The notes under the pieces were generated by a model. The model was not told the DNA's origin, did no database searches, and saw only the letters and a program-made list of their open reading frames with translations. Made by a program: the position numbers and the translations under genes. This document shows positions 36,181 through 45,072 of a stretch of 64,000 nucleotides of DNA, one piece after another. The DNA comes from G020348185 sp964525045. GTDB taxonomy: Bacteria > Nitrospirota > Nitrospiria > Nitrospirales > UBA8639. The first letter of the stretch is position 1; every line of letters starts with the position of its first letter. The stretch lies in contig CAZGFD010000001.1 of assembly GCA_964525045.1 (NCBI GenBank), positions 124,001 through 188,000 of the forward strand, given 5' to 3'.

Positions 36181-38889
36181 ATGGGTCAAATGATTCAAGG
36201 CAACGAAGCCACACCAGCCCAGGAGCCTGGGACAAATGCGGATCAACTTGCGATTCAACAGCGCCGTGAATGGCTCCACAAAAGACTGCTGGAGGGGGCG
36301 ACAGGGGTTGAGGTGGTGGAAAACTTTACTGATCTGATAGATACAATCTTGATCGATCGGTATCGAGCAGTGACGAGGGAGGAAGGACAAAGGGACGCGT
36401 CGGCCTTGAGTCACTGTTGTCTGGTAGCGGTGGGAGGATATGGCAGGAGGGAATTAGCCCCATATTCGGATATTGATGTCATGGTCCTGTATCAATCGGG
36501 AGGGAGCAAAGTGGTCTCGACTCTCTCCCAGAATGTCTTTCATCATTTATGGGATCTTGGTTTTCAAGTGGGCCATAGTGTTCGGTCGATTCCTGATTGT
36601 CTGACAGTGGCCGATGAGGATCTGGCGGTCCGGACATCCTTAATGGAGGCCCGCTTCCTTGGAGGGGATCCATCCGTATTTCAAGATTTCCGGACTAAGT
36701 TCGGCCGCCGGTTTTTGGGAAAGCGGGCGACACTGTTTGTTCAACAGAAATTGGAAGAGCGGCACCGTGACTATGCCAAGTTTGGGGAAACCGTCTTTTT
36801 GTTGGAGCCCAATGTCAAAAAGAGCAAAGGCGGTCTTCGCGATCTTCACCTTCTCCAATGGGTGGGGATGGCAAAACATCAGGCGATGACCCTCCAGGAA
36901 CTCAGCAACCGCGGTCTTCTTCCCCATCAGGATTACCTCGCGTTGCTGGAAGCCAGGGAATTTCTCTGGCGGGTGCGATGCCTGATGCATTTCCAGGCTG
37001 GGCGAGCGCAGGATATTTTATCTTTTGAGGAGCAAGTCCGATTGGCCGCTCAATTTCAATTCGTCGACCAGCCGCATATCCTCGCCGTCGAACAGTTTAT
37101 GCAGCAGTATTTTCGGCATACCACTGGGATCTTTGACCGCTGCATGCGTTTTGTGGATCGGACGACCGAAACATCTTTGTGGAGTCGCCTTGGCCAGTGG
37201 TGGCCTTCTCCCTTGATCGAAGAGTCGTTTCAAATCTCAAAGAATCGCTTGACGGTACCGGCCGAGAAACTTCTCAGTGTGTTGGATAATCCCGAGTTGT
37301 TGGTTCGATTCTTTCAGGTCGCACAGGAGCGGGGTCTTGCCATTGAGACGCAAACGCTCGATGAGCTGCATCATCATTTAGAAACGATGCCGTATGAACT
37401 GTTCCACACTCCAGCGGTGAGCAACATTTTCCGCCAGATTTTATCGAAGCCCGGTGGATTGGCTGATACGCTAGAATCGATGCACCGAGCCAGACTTCTG
37501 CAAAAACTGATCCCGGCCTTCGCACGCGTCAGGGGTCTTATGCAGTTTAACCAATATCATAAATATACCGTGGACGAGCACAGTATCCTGGCGGTGAGAC
37601 AGGCCGAGCGTTTACTAGAGGACCACGGGCCCCTCGGGACCGTTTATCAGGAAATTCCTCAAAAAGATCTTCTTCATCTGGCCTTGCTCCTCCATGATTT
37701 GGGAAAGGGCCGTCCTGAGGATCACAGTGAAGCCGGGAGAATCATCGCCGGCAAAACGGCCGATCGCCTGGGACTCGACACCCGGGAGACTCACATGCTT
37801 GAGTTTTTAGTGTATAAGCACTTGTTGATGGCCAATATTGCCTTCCGTCGGGATCTTCATGACGAGAAAGTCATTTTGAATTTTGCCCGTGAAGTAAAGA
37901 CCGTCGATGTGCTCAAAAAATTACTGGTTCTCACCGCTGCCGACATTGCCGCCGTGGGACCTGATGTCATGACCAAGTGGAAAGAAACGTTGTTGCTGGA
38001 ACTGTACAATCAGACCCTGGCAGAAATTTCAGGTGATCGGGGGGCAATGGAAAGCTTGGAGGAAAGAGAAAAACTGGCCCACGCGATTGCGAAAGCGCTG
38101 AAGAACGAGAGCCTGGTGGATGCGGAAAGAGTCAACACAGAATGGGGAAATTCCACCTGGGTCATGAACCAGCTTGAGCAATTTCCTACCCGATATGTAT
38201 CGTATACCCCCCTAGAACGCATTGCGGAACATCTCATTGTGATCCAACGAACGTCCCCTTCTGAACCCCTTGTCAAGACTCGATTCGATCCGGATCTGAA
38301 CATTTCCGAATATACGTTGATCGCTCACGAAGAAAGTAAGCCGGGACTTTTCATGAATGTCACGGGGGTATTAGCGGCCTTGGGCCTGGAAGTGCTCGAT
38401 GCCCAAATCATGACCAGAAAAGATGGATTTGTCGTGGACACCTTTTTTGTGAGCGATCCAGATTATCATGGTCCGCCGCCTCCAAGGAGGGTCGAGAGGG
38501 TGACGCAGACAATTTTGGACGTGGTAAAAGGGAAAGAGCCGGTGGAGCAGATTGTGGAGCGTGGCCGGCGGATTACCTTTGGTAAACCATTTCCCATGGG
38601 TCGCAAGCCCACGGAAATGAAAATCGACAATGAAATCTCAGATCATTATACGGTAATTGATGTCTTTGCCGATGACAAGCAGGGCTTGTTATTCGTGATC
38701 GCTCGAGCCATCTTTGAACTTGGGCTTTCCGTCCATTTGGCTCGTATCGGGACCCGACTGGACCAAGTTGTTGATGTGTTCTATGTGACGGATTCTGCTG
38801 GTAAAAAGGTTTCGGATCCTGAAGTATGTGGTGGAATACAGGAAACAATTCAGAATGCGGTTGATGGTTTCTTGGATCGAGCAGAATAA
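36181..38889 (+). CDS. glnD: [Protein-PII] uridylyltransferase / uridylyl-removing enzyme
   Basis: 902 aa bifunctional nitrogen sensor that uridylylates PII when glutamine is low and removes UMP when it is high. Nucleotidyltransferase motif GGYGRRELAPYSDIDVMVL (residues 85-103, catalytic Asp 97 and 99), HD domain with LLLHDLGKGRPEDHSEAG near residue 505, and two C-terminal ACT domains (about 715-790 and 820-895) that sense glutamine. Full length. No PII or ammonium transporter gene lies in this window. Confidence 0.96.
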   Translation: MGQMIQGNEATPAQEPGTNADQLAIQQRREWLHKRLLEGATGVEVVENFTDLIDTILIDRYRAVTREEGQRDASALSHCCLVAVGGYGRRELAPYSDIDVMVLYQSGGSKVVSTLSQNVFHHLWDLGFQVGHSVRSIPDCLTVADEDLAVRTSLMEARFLGGDPSVFQDFRTKFGRRFLGKRATLFVQQKLEERHRDYAKFGETVFLLEPNVKKSKGGLRDLHLLQWVGMAKHQAMTLQELSNRGLLPHQDYLALLEAREFLWRVRCLMHFQAGRAQDILSFEEQVRLAAQFQFVDQPHILAVEQFMQQYFRHTTGIFDRCMRFVDRTTETSLWSRLGQWWPSPLIEESFQISKNRLTVPAEKLLSVLDNPELLVRFFQVAQERGLAIETQTLDELHHHLETMPYELFHTPAVSNIFRQILSKPGGLADTLESMHRARLLQKLIPAFARVRGLMQFNQYHKYTVDEHSILAVRQAERLLEDHGPLGTVYQEIPQKDLLHLALLLHDLGKGRPEDHSEAGRIIAGKTADRLGLDTRETHMLEFLVYKHLLMANIAFRRDLHDEKVILNFAREVKTVDVLKKLLVLTAADIAAVGPDVMTKWKETLLLELYNQTLAEISGDRGAMESLEEREKLAHAIAKALKNESLVDAERVNTEWGNSTWVMNQLEQFPTRYVSYTPLERIAEHLIVIQRTSPSEPLVKTRFDPDLNISEYTLIAHEESKPGLFMNVTGVLAALGLEVLDAQIMTRKDGFVVDTFFVSDPDYHGPPPPRRVERVTQTILDVVKGKEPVEQIVERGRRITFGKPFPMGRKPTEMKIDNEISDHYTVIDVFADDKQGLLFVIARAIFELGLSVHLARIGTRLDQVVDVFYVTDSAGKKVSDPEVCGGIQETIQNAVDGFLDRAE

Positions 38890-39049
38890 CGTCCCCACCC
38901 GACTTACCGGACCAGGCGGCCGAAGCCCATCCTACACTTGCTAAACGTTATTCAAACCAAAAAAATATCCAATATCGAACAAGGAATCACGAATGTCGGG
39001 GAATTCGTACCCTTCATGACTCGATTTTGGTTTTTTCTGATCAGGAATC
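38890..39049. repeat. Dispersed palindromic repeat, single arm, and spacer
   Basis: Spacer after glnD. AAATATCCAATATCGAACAA and the following GGAATCACGAATGTCGGGG (38964-38999) are one arm of the dispersed repeat also seen at 18.2 and 33.7-34.1 kb; no partner arm in inverted orientation is found nearby, so this is an orphan end. Otherwise no gene. The lipoprotein gene on the other strand converges into this spacer. Confidence 0.75.
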
Positions 39050-39361
39050 CTACCTTGGCGGGTCGATTGGCTCCTCATCCGGTGGTTTATCTGCCAGGTA
39101 CCATCCTTTTTGACCCATGCATTGATCAACGGCGGATTGGGGAATCCCGTAAGCCGGATTAAGAGACGCTGAAGAAAATCCTCTTCCTTGTGAACCACCA
39201 AGAGTACGTTTGCAATCAACCACATCCCGGTCGTAGTCGCCGGCCTTTGCACCGGGCTTTGCCCAATATTGGGGAGAACTGCAGGATGTTAGAAAAAAAC
39301 AAAAAATGAAAAGCAAGAAACCTAAAGTGAAACGCATCCTCGATTGACAATAAAAAATCAT
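39050..39361 (-). CDS. Small outer-membrane-type lipoprotein
   Basis: 103 aa from ATG 39361, preceded by GAGGCTAG on its strand; ATG 39337 is an alternative. Signal sequence RFTLGFLLFIFCFFLTSC with lipobox LTSC (Cys 27). The mature part has two further cysteines (C50 and C81) and conserved-looking segments GDYDRDVVDCKRTLGG and QCMGQKGWYLADKPP, a pattern seen in short hypothetical lipoproteins of Nitrospirota. Function unknown. It faces glnD convergently. Confidence 0.75.
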   Translation of the reverse strand: MIFYCQSRMRFTLGFLLFIFCFFLTSCSSPQYWAKPGAKAGDYDRDVVDCKRTLGGSQGRGFSSASLNPAYGIPQSAVDQCMGQKGWYLADKPPDEEPIDPPR

Positions 39362-39604
39362 CTAGCCTCAAGCCTCCCGTTAGGATGTTCTCTCTGGAAC
39401 AATAATTGAAAAAAGGACCATTCAAGTACTTATGGCTGAATAATCTAAGATTTTGCAAGGACCCTTTCTGGGTAATGGGGCACCAGATTCCTGTTTGAAA
39501 AGAAGAAAGGAGGATCTGAAACGAATAATTTTGAGAAATTGATGGTTTCGGGTCTTTTGGCTTAACGCAGCAAGAGAGATGGTCTATGGTCTGAATCATA
39601 TGAC
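39362..39604. other. Spacer between lipoprotein and HD-GYP genes
   Basis: 243 bp without a supported gene. It contains one copy of the 12-mer AATAATTTTGAG (39524-39535) that recurs at 53,014 and 54,760 in regulatory regions of the iron cluster. Open frames here on the minus strand have no family features. Confidence 0.35.
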
Positions 39605-40450
39605 TCACCCTGGGGTAATCAAATCGTCACCGACAAAAGTCGGGTTTCGTTGCGATGAAGTCAGATCCCCTTTTTGTGTTTGATGGTCGTTGGGAGTATC
39701 GTGCCGGATGGTGTCGGACAAAATATTGTGATTTGAGCCAATGTCCCTCCGAATAAGTGAGGGATTCAGGTCCGAAGGGAACCTTTTAGTTGGGGGAGTA
39801 TCCAACCCAACATTCCTTTCCCGGAAGACGGCCCATTTGGAAGCAATTTTAGAAAAGGTGTCAATTAACTCGGGATCAAAGTGAGATCCAGCATACCATT
39901 GTAACGTCGAAAGACAAATTTCCGGTCCTTTTTCTAGCGCATCCCTGTTTCGAAGAGTCAAGACGTCGAAGGTATCGGCGATCGCAATAATTCTTGACCC
40001 TAATGGGATAAATGTTCCCTTCAAGCCATTGGGGTAGCCTGATCCATCCCACCGTTCATGGTGATGGGCAATCCAAATGGATGGTATTTTTAGGAAAGGC
40101 CAAGATGCGAGCAGGGTAATTGCGGCGCTAGGGTGACTGTGCAATTGGTGGTATTCCTGACTGGTGAGAGGTTCCTGTTTGGCCAGGATATCTTGAGAAA
40201 CGGAGAGTTTTCCCACATCATGAAGATATGCTGCATTTCTGAGGTATTCAAGCTCTAGCTCAGGAAGGCAAAGGGCTTTGCCCAGCTCAAGGGAATACCA
40301 GGCCGTGCGGGCTCCGTGTCCCTGTAATTTGGGTTCTCTGGCTTCAACGGAATGCACCAGAAGGGACAGGGCTTGTTTGTCGGGATGGATATCCGGGAGA
40401 GGACTGGGAAAACGGGTGGTCTGTTGAAGAATGAAATAGTGTTGATTCAT
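39605..40450 (-). CDS. HD-GYP domain phosphodiesterase
   Basis: 281 aa. Single HD-GYP domain: HDVGK at residues 77-81, HHHERWDGSGYPNGLKG at 129-145, and the third block RIIAIADTFDVLT. These are the residues that hydrolyse cyclic di-GMP, so it should be an active phosphodiesterase. No receiver, PAS or transmembrane segment is present, unlike most family members; the last 75 residues are low-similarity tail. It is the second gene after a small zinc-ribbon protein (27-bp gap). Confidence 0.88.
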   Translation of the reverse strand: MNQHYFILQQTTRFPSPLPDIHPDKQALSLLVHSVEAREPKLQGHGARTAWYSLELGKALCLPELELEYLRNAAYLHDVGKLSVSQDILAKQEPLTSQEYHQLHSHPSAAITLLASWPFLKIPSIWIAHHHERWDGSGYPNGLKGTFIPLGSRIIAIADTFDVLTLRNRDALEKGPEICLSTLQWYAGSHFDPELIDTFSKIASKWAVFRERNVGLDTPPTKRFPSDLNPSLIRRDIGSNHNILSDTIRHDTPNDHQTQKGDLTSSQRNPTFVGDDLITPG

Positions 40451-40477
40451 CGAAATGGCCCCTCGAAAACTCAGAAG

Positions 40478-40660
40478 TTAAGAGACGCCTACCGACTTGA
40501 GCGGAAGTCTCCGGCGGGAGGGACGGACGATGGGGAATTGGCCTTTTTCCGTCTTTATGGCTTGGGTGGTAATGGCCGTCCGACAGGAAAGGCAGGCCCA
40601 GTAGGCGCCAGTGGGAAACATGGTGTTGGTACCACATTCTGGACATTGTTTTTGCAACAT
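40478..40660 (-). CDS. Small zinc-ribbon protein
   Basis: 60 aa. CPEC (8-11) and CLSC (23-26) make a rubredoxin-like zinc knuckle pair, followed by a basic tail (RPSRRRLPLKS). Start ATG 40660. It precedes the HD-GYP gene in the same direction and may act with it. Other short zinc-ribbon proteins occur at 42.2-42.4 and 54.9-55.1 kb. Function unknown. Confidence 0.65.
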   Translation of the reverse strand: MLQKQCPECGTNTMFPTGAYWACLSCRTAITTQAIKTEKGQFPIVRPSRRRLPLKSVGVS

Positions 40661-40779
40661 ATGGATTAACCTATTCTGTGAAAGTGGATTTTTAGTTTAA
40701 CCGAAAAAGTATTTTTAAAAAGGTGCGAACGGAAAATTCCCTAAATCCCAATTTGATAAAGCTCCAAAAACTCTCAAAA

Positions 40780-40833
40780 CAAAAGGGGCGGCAGGGCGCC
40801 TCACTGAGTGCAATGAGGGAGAGGGGCCCTGCC
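40780..40833 (-). terminator. Terminator hairpin after PIN-TRAM gene
   Basis: Stem GGCAGGGC (40790-40797) with GCCCTGCC (40826-40833); on the minus strand the stem is followed by GCCCCTTTTGTTTT. A similar GC hairpin with a GCCCCTTTTT tail is found at 51,065-51,094, suggesting a house style of intrinsic terminators. Confidence 0.55.
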
Positions 40834-40889
40834 GAGCGGGGCGGGAAGGGTCAAGACCCGCCCGAAGGTCGTTTGGTAATTTTAATATT

Positions 40890-40908
40890 GATAACTACTT
40901 TCATTATC
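40890..40908. promoter_or_regulatory. Fur-box-like site A
   Basis: GATAACTACTTTCATTATC matches the classical 19-bp Fur box (GATAATGATAATCATTATC) at 14 of 19 positions. It lies 230 bp upstream of the zinc-ribbon/HD-GYP genes, with a terminator-like hairpin between, so the regulated transcript is uncertain. Confidence 0.55.
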
Positions 40909-40989
40909 ATTTAATTTATACTAATAAATGGACTCCGTGTCTGTCAATACCGAAGGGGACCCCAACCTCCAAAAAAATAAAAATTTGAG

Positions 40990-42108
40990 TTAATTGAGGC
41001 GGTCACGACCAACGGATGTGATTTCTCGACTTCCGAGAGAGAACTCATGACTTTCATTTATCACATTATGTGCATGGGGTTTCTCCAAAGATGCAAAAAC
41101 AACTCGGCCGGAACTGGTCTGCATGAGCTTGGTCACTACCACCTCAACCACTTGACCAATAAACGGAATTCCTTCATCCACAACGACCAATGATCCATCA
41201 TCGAGGTGAGCCACTCCCTGCCTTTGGGATTGCCCCTCCTTATTGATGAAAACTCGAATGATCTCTCCCGGCAGAACGGGGGGTTTGAATTGATATGACA
41301 GTTCATTGACATTCAGGGCCGTCACCCCTTGTAGACTGGCTTCCTTGGTTAAATTCCAATCGGTAGTCACAATTTTCCCATTTAATTGCTTGGCGAATCG
41401 GATGAGTTTGTCGCCGACTCCTTCTATCTGAGGAAAGTCCTGAGAATGAAGCTGGATAGGAACTCCCGATAGGCTCTGAAGCTGTTCCAGCACATCCAAT
41501 CCTCTTTTGCCACAACTTCGTCGCCAATCCTGGGAAGAATCGGCGATGGCTTGGAGTTCAAGAAAAATGAACTGGGGAACCACAATAGGTCCTTCAATAA
41601 ATCCAGTTGTACAAAGTTGTAGAATACGTCCATCAATAATCGCACTGGTATCGAGGATTTTCTGAGTACGCATCGACAATCGAGGGGGGTGCGAAAATGG
41701 TCGTTTTGACCGGAAATAATCACGGGTGGCTCGAAGTCCTAAGGTTATACCGAGATAGGGGAAAAAAATGAGAGTCGCTAAAATTATTGCTGACGACTGA
41801 TCAAAAGATTCGGGCAAGAGCTCAAGGGCGAGCCAGGAGAAAACCGCCGCCAACAAGAGGCCCGAGACCCCGCCAAGGGCGGTGTTATACACTGCAGGAA
41901 AAGGATACTGTAGACTGAGATGGTCAATGCCCATTACGATCAACCCGAAAAACACCCCCCCCAGCGCCCACAATATGGCCGTTTGCCAATAGGGATCATC
42001 ATTCCATGCGAGGGTAAATCCGGCCAGACTACAAGTCAGGACCAGTCCAATATTCCAACGGATGTCTCTCTTTTTTGTCTTAGGATGGGTAGTGTCCTGA
42101 ATATTCAT
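40990..42108 (-). CDS. Membrane PIN-TRAM domain protein (YacL-like)
   Basis: 372 aa. Four predicted transmembrane helices (about residues 20-130), a PIN nuclease domain starting at ILDTSAIIDGRI (catalytic Asp in LDTS, further acidic residues in IVTTDWNLTKEA) and a C-terminal TRAM domain (GQVVEVVVTKLMQTSSGRVVF). This matches the YacL family of integral-membrane PIN-TRAM proteins, common in Gram-positives and also in Nitrospirota. RNA is the probable substrate. Role unknown. Confidence 0.9.
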   Translation of the reverse strand: MNIQDTTHPKTKKRDIRWNIGLVLTCSLAGFTLAWNDDPYWQTAILWALGGVFFGLIVMGIDHLSLQYPFPAVYNTALGGVSGLLLAAVFSWLALELLPESFDQSSAIILATLIFFPYLGITLGLRATRDYFRSKRPFSHPPRLSMRTQKILDTSAIIDGRILQLCTTGFIEGPIVVPQFIFLELQAIADSSQDWRRSCGKRGLDVLEQLQSLSGVPIQLHSQDFPQIEGVGDKLIRFAKQLNGKIVTTDWNLTKEASLQGVTALNVNELSYQFKPPVLPGEIIRVFINKEGQSQRQGVAHLDDGSLVVVDEGIPFIGQVVEVVVTKLMQTSSGRVVFASLEKPHAHNVINESHEFSLGSREITSVGRDRLN

Positions 42109-42168
42109 TTCAATTCCCTCTTGCTTGGCAAACTTCCCAAAAACCCTTTGTATTGGCAGTGCAACGCT

Positions 42169-42435
42169 TTATGAGTGGCTAGGATTAAGATTTTTTCGAC
42201 GCTCATTAAGGGGAAAAAATCTCCCCCCACAATTCAGACACTTTAAGAATGACTCATAAGAGTAGAAATCTGTTCCTTTCTCTTTGACCACGAGGCCTCC
42301 ACACTTCGAACATGATTGGACGCGGTTATTGGTTCTCGAAGGAACCATAAGAGTTTCGGTAGCAGCAGGACGAAACGCCTTGGATCGTACGACATGAGTG
42401 AGTACATGTCGTATTTGTCGATGATGCTTCAACAT
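42169..42435 (-). CDS. Small zinc-ribbon protein
   Basis: 88 aa with CSKCGG (42-47) and CLNCGG (66-71) zinc knuckles separated by 20 residues, and basic N- and C-termini. Such proteins often bind nucleic acid or act as accessory regulators; no closer assignment is possible. Lies 60 bp upstream of the PIN-TRAM gene on the same strand. Confidence 0.65.
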   Translation of the reverse strand: MLKHHRQIRHVLTHVVRSKAFRPAATETLMVPSRTNNRVQSCSKCGGLVVKEKGTDFYSYESFLKCLNCGGRFFPLNERRKNLNPSHS

Positions 42436-42609
42436 TTTAAGGGGACCCTTTTTTGAGAATTTTTGATTTGCCTGTGGTCCGACATTATTCGAAAGCGGTC
42501 CTCGAAAGCCCGGAGTAGAGTGGATATTTTAGTCTGTCGAAGAGCTTGCCCCGAGATTCATGAAAATGAAGGGTGATCGGAAAGTAACGGTCTTCGCCAA
42601 TATGACTCA

Positions 42610-43044
42610 TCATTCTTCTGTGATGGAAATAGGATTCGAGGACATTCCTGTTTGTTGATCGTAGACCGCTCGGTAGGGCACTACATCGCACCAGCAGCCC
42701 TCAACTCTTTTGTCCACCCACATGTCGAACTGGCCGTCGTGATTGGAGTCGTGCCAATAGAACAAAGGGTATTCTTTCGTGTGGACAACGGAATTCCAAT
42801 ACCCATTATATTCGGAGATAATGATTTGGCGTGCGGTCCTGTAATCCACTACACCGTTTTGAGAAAGGGAATACTCCCGGAAATAAAGGCCTGAGACAAT
42901 ATTGATGTCTTCATTGACCAAAAACGCCTCGGTTGGTTCTGGGGGAGGGAGGCCTTCCATAGCCCTAGAGGTGAAACCTAAAGACGTGCTAATCCATAAA
43001 GCTACCAGGAGCGAGATGAAAGTTTTTTTCAATGGGTGGGTCAT
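42610..43044 (-). CDS. Secreted protein with EF-hand-like loop
   Basis: 144 aa from ATG 43044, chosen because it starts a proper signal peptide (MTHPLKKTFISLLVALWIST, cut near GFTSRA); the frame is open 53 codons upstream. The mature part contains HDSNHDGQFDMWVD, a Dx[DN]xDGxxD calcium-type loop, and a CWC pair. A Fur-box-like site lies 25 bp upstream of the start, so iron control is likely. Function unknown. Confidence 0.7.
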   Translation of the reverse strand: MTHPLKKTFISLLVALWISTSLGFTSRAMEGLPPPEPTEAFLVNEDINIVSGLYFREYSLSQNGVVDYRTARQIIISEYNGYWNSVVHTKEYPLFYWHDSNHDGQFDMWVDKRVEGCWCDVVPYRAVYDQQTGMSSNPISITEE

Positions 43045-43068
43045 GAATTGAATTAATATATTGAAATT

Positions 43069-43087
43069 ATTTATGATTCTCAATATC
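43069..43087. promoter_or_regulatory. Fur-box-like site B
   Basis: On the minus strand GATATTGAGAATCATAAAT, 14 of 19 matches to the Fur consensus, 25 bp upstream of the secreted-protein start codon, a position suited to repression. Confidence 0.65.
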
Positions 43088-43283
43088 ATTTTATAAGTTA
43101 AGTTTACAAAACAACATGCTCGAAAAAAGGAAAAACATGTCAAATAAAAGGAAATCCAACCCCCCCACCAAACAGCATCTTCTCTAAACACCAAATTAAC
43201 CAAAAAAAACAGAACTCAGTCCAAATTTATCTACCCAAACCATTAATAGAAATTCCCCTCTTTATTTAAATATTAACCTCCTC

Positions 43284-43320
43284 AAAAAAAAGGAAAGGCT
43301 GTTAAGCCTTTCCCCTTTTT
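43284..43320 (-). terminator. Bidirectional terminator after bfr
   Basis: GGAAAGGC (43292-43299), loop TGTTAA, GCCTTTCC (43306-43313), perfect 8-bp stem. Minus-strand T-run from seven A at 43284-43290; plus strand has CCTTTTT. Located 39 bp after the bfr stop codon. Confidence 0.85.
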
Positions 43321-43358
43321 CTATCCCTGTATCTATGAAATCAGGTCAATTTTCCCTT

Positions 43359-43835
43359 TTATTCTTCCTTATGAATATGCTCGCTCAGATAGTTTTCCAA
43401 CCCAACCTGCTGAATCGTCTCCTGTTGAGTTTCAATCCAATCAACGTGTTCTTCTTCGCTCTTCACTATGTTTTCTAATTTGTGCCGAGTCGTAAAATCT
43501 CCAACTTTAGCACAATGCGCGATCCCTTCAGTCAACAGTTTAATATTGTCCATTTCCAATTTTAGATCCGCTTTAAGCTGTTCAGGAACGTTTTCTCCAA
43601 TTTTAATGGTCCCCAAGCGTTGTAAATTGGGCAGACCTTCCAGGTACAAAATGTGTTCAATAACTTCTTCGGCATGTTTCATTTCGTCAATGGCATGTTT
43701 TTTTATTTCGTGGTGTAAGGCTTCATATCCCCAATTCTCACACATTTCTCCATGGAGAAAGTATTGGTTAATGGCCGTTAATTCATTGGTGAGAACTTTA
43801 TTGAGAAGCTCCACCACTCCTTGTTTCGCTTTCAT
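43359..43835 (-). CDS. bfr: Bacterioferritin
   Basis: Iron-storage protein that forms a 24-mer and oxidises Fe(II), 158 aa. Matches E. coli Bfr along its length: NELTAINQYFLHGEMCENWG, the haem-ligand Met in IDEMKHAEEVIEHILYLEG and EEEHVDWIE, so the dinuclear ferroxidase ligands are retained. Strong GGAGG Shine-Dalgarno. An IS3-family element begins 45 bp upstream of the start codon and separates the gene from its apparent promoter and Fur box, so expression may be reduced or altered. Confidence 0.96.
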   Translation of the reverse strand: MKAKQGVVELLNKVLTNELTAINQYFLHGEMCENWGYEALHHEIKKHAIDEMKHAEEVIEHILYLEGLPNLQRLGTIKIGENVPEQLKADLKLEMDNIKLLTEGIAHCAKVGDFTTRHKLENIVKSEEEHVDWIETQQETIQQVGLENYLSEHIHKEE

Positions 43836-43967
43836 GGCAAACCTCCATATAAAAATTTTAATTGAAACATCAACAGGACTAAAGTGGACCCCATTGTCAA
43901 GACCACCGAAGTCCCAAAATAAGTAAGCTTGGATTAATGGTTTATACGTATTACACCTTCGTGCCGT

Positions 43968-44720
43968 TTACGCGAAATGGACTTCTGCTGGAGTCCGATA
44001 TCCCAACGCCTGATGAGGGCGCTCCGTGTTGTAAAAGTGGAAATAGGTGTCCAAGCCTTCTTCCAAGTCAGAGCCATCGCGATGCGTGTGCAAGTAAACA
44101 TACTCGTACTTGACCGTACGCCACAGCCGTTCGATAAAAATATTATCAAAGACGCGCCCGCGGCCATCCATGCTGATCCGCACACCTGCGGACTCTAACC
44201 GCTCGATGAAGGCCGTACTCGTAAACTGGCAGCCCTGATCACTATTGAAGATCTCAGGGCGTCCCTGTTGAAACGCCTGCTCCAGCGCTTGTAGACAAAA
44301 GGTCGTGTCCTGAGTATTCGACACCATCCACGCCATCACATACCGGCTAAACCAATCGAGAATCACGACGAGAAACATAAAGCCGCGGGGCATGGGAATA
44401 TAGGTCACATCGGTGCACCACACATAATTCGGCCGGTCAATCACCAGATCCCGGAGCAAATAAGGATAGATCGGGTGAGTCGGATGCGACCGGCTCGTGT
44501 GAGGGCCGGGCGCCACCCCTGCCACGCCCATGAGCCGCATCAGGCGCTGGACCCGTTTGCGATTGATCTCATAGCCTAACCCGTTCAGATACACGGTCAT
44601 CCGTCGGCTCCCATAATAGGGGGTCCGGGTGTATTGCTGATCAATATGTCGCATCAGCTCCAAGGTCTCCGCCCGTTCTTCGGCTGGGTGGTAGTACCAA
44701 TTGGCTCGCCCCAACCCCAA
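43968..44720 (-). CDS. IS3-family transposase OrfB (DDE integrase domain)
   Basis: 250 aa from the TTG at 44720, with the frame open back to 44807 (KKLPASVEAKRQWILPGHPQ), which is clearly still OrfB sequence. DDE residues are in WCTDVTYI, IFNSDQGCQF and IERLWRTVKYE; RPHQALGYRTPAE ends the domain. OrfB is probably made as an OrfAB fusion; the frame is +1 relative to orfA across a run of eight A. Confidence 0.93.
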   Translation of the reverse strand: MGLGRANWYYHPAEERAETLELMRHIDQQYTRTPYYGSRRMTVYLNGLGYEINRKRVQRLMRLMGVAGVAPGPHTSRSHPTHPIYPYLLRDLVIDRPNYVWCTDVTYIPMPRGFMFLVVILDWFSRYVMAWMVSNTQDTTFCLQALEQAFQQGRPEIFNSDQGCQFTSTAFIERLESAGVRISMDGRGRVFDNIFIERLWRTVKYEYVYLHTHRDGSDLEEGLDTYFHFYNTERPHQALGYRTPAEVHFA

Positions 44721-44784
44721 TAATGCACACTGCCGCCGGATACTGAGCTGGGGATGGCCCGGAAGTATCCACTGGCGCTTCGCC

Positions 44785-45072
44785 TCAACCGAGGCCGGCA
44801 GTTTTTTTTATCCAGTCCAACTCCATCTTCAGGCGGCCCACCTCTTCATAGAGTTTCCCTTGCAGCGCTTCGCTCTCCTGGTCTCCTTTCCCGTGGCCCA
44901 TCGCAAAGAGCTCTTTGGCGCCCAGTTGCACCTGCCGTTTCCATTGGCTCACCTGAGTCGGATGGACCTGATAGAGGCTGGCTAATTCGTTCACGGACTT
45001 CAGCCCCTTCAAAGCTTCAAGGGCAACCTTGGCCTTAAAGTCGGCACTGTGTCGGATGCGCTTCTTTCCCAT
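44785..45072 (-). CDS. IS3-family transposase OrfA (helix-turn-helix)
   Basis: 95 aa. RHSADFKAKVALEALKGLKS and NELASLYQVHPTQVSQWKRQ form the helix-turn-helix that binds the element ends; a leucine-rich coiled coil follows. Ends just after an A8 run (44802-44809) where frame change to orfB would have to occur. Confidence 0.93.
   Translation of the reverse strand: MGKKRIRHSADFKAKVALEALKGLKSVNELASLYQVHPTQVSQWKRQVQLGAKELFAMGHGKGDQESEALQGKLYEEVGRLKMELDWIKKTAGLG

Larger units (their letters stand above)
40661..40989. other. Spacer with hairpins and Fur-box-like site
   Basis: 329 bp. GC hairpins at 40790-40833 (GGCAGGGC/GCCCTGCC, inner CCTC/GAGG) and 40839-40863 (GGGCGGG/CCCGCCC) lie between the PIN-TRAM gene and the zinc-ribbon gene, both transcribed leftward. 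On the minus strand the first hairpin is followed by GCCCCTTTTGTTTT, so it can terminate PIN-TRAM transcripts. TGTCAA at 40942-40947 (TTGACA on the minus strand) and the Fur-like palindrome at 40890-40908 lie upstream of it. Confidence 0.5.
43045..43358. other. Regulatory spacer between secreted protein and bfr
   Basis: 314 bp holding Fur-like site B near its left end and the bfr terminator near its right end; no gene in between, and the middle is A/T-rich. Confidence 0.6.

Noticed and set aside
43836..43930. Hybrid outward promoter from the IS end driving bfr
   Set aside because: The IS end contains TTGACA facing bfr, but the flank has no acceptable -10 hexamer at 16-18 bp.
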